From Arthrobacter oryzae (GTDB taxonomy: Bacteria > Actinomycetota > Actinomycetes > Actinomycetales > Micrococcaceae): a stretch of 64,000 nt of DNA. The DNA is taken from assembly GCF_030718995.1 (NCBI RefSeq), contig NZ_CP132204.1, positions 2,790,001-2,854,000 on the forward strand, given 5' to 3'. Position numbers and translations under genes: made by a program. Below, in pieces: positions 62,609 through 64,000 of the stretch. Position 1 is the first letter of the stretch. Each line of letters begins with the position of its first letter. The notes under the pieces were generated by a model, which was not told the DNA's origin, searched no databases, and was given only the letters and a program-made list of their open reading frames with translations.

Positions 62609-63694
62609 ATGGACAGCATGTTGGTCAGTGTTGAAGCGGTTGCGGAGCAAGCAGGAGTTTCGGTTTCCACGGTATCCCGAGCGCTGCGGTCCATTCCCGG
62701 CGTTTCGGCAGCCACCCGCAAGCGCGTGCAGGATGCCGCCGATGCGTTAGGCTACGCGGCATCCCCTGCTGCCTCCCGCCTTGCAACGGGGAGGACCATG
62801 ACCGTAGGCATCGTGGTGCCGGTGCTGGCCAAGTGGTTTTTCGGAAAAGTCATCGGTGAGGCAACGCAAAGGCTGCGGCAAGCCGGATTCGATGTGCTCC
62901 TTTATGAGCTGGCCACGGCCGAACAGCGGCAGAGGTTCTTTGGCAGCGTCCATCTGCACGGCCGCACGGACGGGGTGATCATCATGGCCCTGCAGCCGAG
63001 CCGGGAGGAACTGGAATCGCTCGCTTCGCAGGGGCAGAGGGTCGCTTTGCTCGGAGCCGAGTCACCGGGTGTCGGATCCGTGAACGTGGACAACCGTGGG
63101 GCCGGGCGGGCTGCTGTGAGGCACTTGTTGAACCTCGGTCACCAGCGGGTAGCGTTCATCGGTATCCGCGCTGAGGACGGTAGTAACTTGGGCGGCGTGC
63201 CGCCTCTTCAACGGCTCATGGGCTACCGGGATGCCCTGGGCGAGGCCGGACTGGCCGGGGGCGACGTCCTTGAAGAACTCGATGAAAACAGCGTCGCGGG
63301 TGGCGCGGCTGCCATGTCCCGGCTGCTCGTCGCGGAACATGCGCCCACCGCAGCATTCGTAGCCTCCGACGAGATGGCCTTCGGTGTCCTCAAGGTTCTC
63401 CGTCAGGCAGGCTTGGACGTTCCCCGGGACTTCTCCGTGCTGGGCTTTGACAACCACGAACTGTGCGACGTGGTGGGCCTGACAACCATGGACCACGCGG
63501 TGGCCGAACAGGGCCGGGACGTCGCCGGGATCCTCTTGGACGCCTTGGACGCCTTGGACAGCAGCGTGCCCAAGGCCATTAGCCGGCCCGCCAGGCTTGT
63601 TGTCCGCGAGAGTACCGCACCACCCCGTGCCCTGCGCACCACACCTGTCGGCCCGGACTCCCGGGATTCTGCCGGTCACTCCGGTCACCTCTGA
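62609..63694 (+). CDS. LacI-family transcriptional regulator
   Basis: 361-aa repressor. HTH: VEAVAEQAGVSVSTVSRALR at the N terminus with hinge helix (AADALGYAASPAASRLATG). Periplasmic-binding-like sensor domain ends with the usual TTMDH motif and a C-terminal tail. Start ATG 62609 preferred: AAGGA 9 bp upstream. The gene after it (AKR) is 11 bp away in the same direction, so it may control that gene's sugar pathway. Its own operator lies upstream. Confidence 0.92.
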   Translation: MDSMLVSVEAVAEQAGVSVSTVSRALRSIPGVSAATRKRVQDAADALGYAASPAASRLATGRTMTVGIVVPVLAKWFFGKVIGEATQRLRQAGFDVLLYELATAEQRQRFFGSVHLHGRTDGVIIMALQPSREELESLASQGQRVALLGAESPGVGSVNVDNRGAGRAAVRHLLNLGHQRVAFIGIRAEDGSNLGGVPPLQRLMGYRDALGEAGLAGGDVLEELDENSVAGGAAAMSRLLVAEHAPTAAFVASDEMAFGVLKVLRQAGLDVPRDFSVLGFDNHELCDVVGLTTMDHAVAEQGRDVAGILLDALDALDSSVPKAISRPARLVVRESTAPPRALRTTPVGPDSRDSAGHSGHL

Positions 63695-63705
63695 AAGGAA
63701 ACTTC

Positions 63706-64000
63706 ATGCAATATCGCAAACTCGGCAACAGCGGCATGTACGTAAGTGCCATTGCCCTGGGAAACTGGGCCACCCACGGCGAAACCGTGGACCAGGACGT
63801 TGCCACCGCATGCGTGCAAAGGGCCCTGGACCTGGGCATCACCACCTTCGACACGGCTGATGCCTACGCGGGCACTAAAGCTGAAACGATGCTCGGCGAA
63901 GCCCTCAAAGGCGTCCGCCGGGAGGGCATCGAGGTGATGACCAAGGCGTACTTCCCCACCGGCCCCGGCATGAACGACCGCGGGCTGTCCCGCAAGCACG
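63706..64000 (+). CDS. Aldo/keto reductase (3' partial)
   Basis: First 98 residues of an AKR, probably of the potassium-channel beta subunit-like subgroup. MQYRKLGNSGMYVSAIALG start, TTFDTADAYAG (catalytic Asp and Tyr), then VMTKAYFP with catalytic Lys. The frame runs off the right edge. GAAAGGAA precedes ATG 63706. Co-transcribed with the LacI regulator. Confidence 0.9.
   Translation, partial: MQYRKLGNSGMYVSAIALGNWATHGETVDQDVATACVQRALDLGITTFDTADAYAGTKAETMLGEALKGVRREGIEVMTKAYFPTGPGMNDRGLSRKH

Overview
The window looks like chromosomal DNA from a high-GC soil actinobacterium of the Micrococcaceae (Arthrobacter / Pseudarthrobacter type). The basis is the GC-rich third positions, the many ATGA/TGATG translational overlaps, twin-arginine and lipoprotein exports, PhoD-type phosphatases, a LacI-type regulator with a TGCAAGCGCTTGCA-like operator, and the layout of sugar catabolic clusters. 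Genus is an inference from gene style, not from a marker gene; I saw no rRNA or tRNA gene.

Layout. (1) 1-5424: end of a maltose/maltodextrin uptake and hydrolysis operon (two MalFG-type permeases, two GH13 enzymes). (2) 5443-10382: an amino-acid module: ThDP enzyme, Lrp/AsnC regulator, HisC-like aminotransferase and APC permease. (3) 10383-32069: an accessory island. It opens with a serine-recombinase remnant and a decayed permease. It then holds a four-gene minus-strand operon (13236-15989) that I read as a toxin-antitoxin-chaperone-like system with a DUF6932-like nucleotidyltransferase, a DUF262/HNH restriction-type protein, a PLD-nuclease/helicase/DUF3427 protein, a CoiA-like protein, a helicase-associated-domain protein, several microproteins, and a complete type III restriction-modification pair (Mod/Res). 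(4) 32070-44551: a catabolic cluster. A tetronate kinase-PdxA2 fusion and a DeoR regulator run leftward. Divergent from them, across two tandem palindromes, are a complete peptide/oligosaccharide-type ABC importer, an aldo-keto reductase, an HpaI-type aldolase, an unexported Asp-box sialidase-like protein and an SDR. (5) 44570-54364: exported proteins (lipoprotein, PhoD phosphatase, lipase, subtilisin, two small secreted or membrane proteins), an SRPBCC protein, an FHA protein and cspA. (6) 54365-56455: an AT-rich stretch and an IS110-family element whose upstream noncoding end folds into a long nested hairpin, a good bridge-RNA candidate. (7) 56456-64000: SARP/BTAD regulator, small proteins, a second PhoD phosphatase, a Gfo/Idh/MocA pseudogene, a secreted protein, a LacI regulator and the start of an aldo-keto reductase.

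How the genes work together. The flanks are ordinary saprophyte metabolism: import and hydrolysis of starch-derived sugars, amino-acid uptake and transamination, uptake and cleavage of an unidentified glyco-acid. The middle is an anti-phage/mobile-DNA island. The most novel candidate is the 13236-15989 operon. Its terminal gene appears to fuse an XRE antitoxin-like domain to a SecB-like chaperone domain. This is my reading of sequence pattern and needs a profile search.
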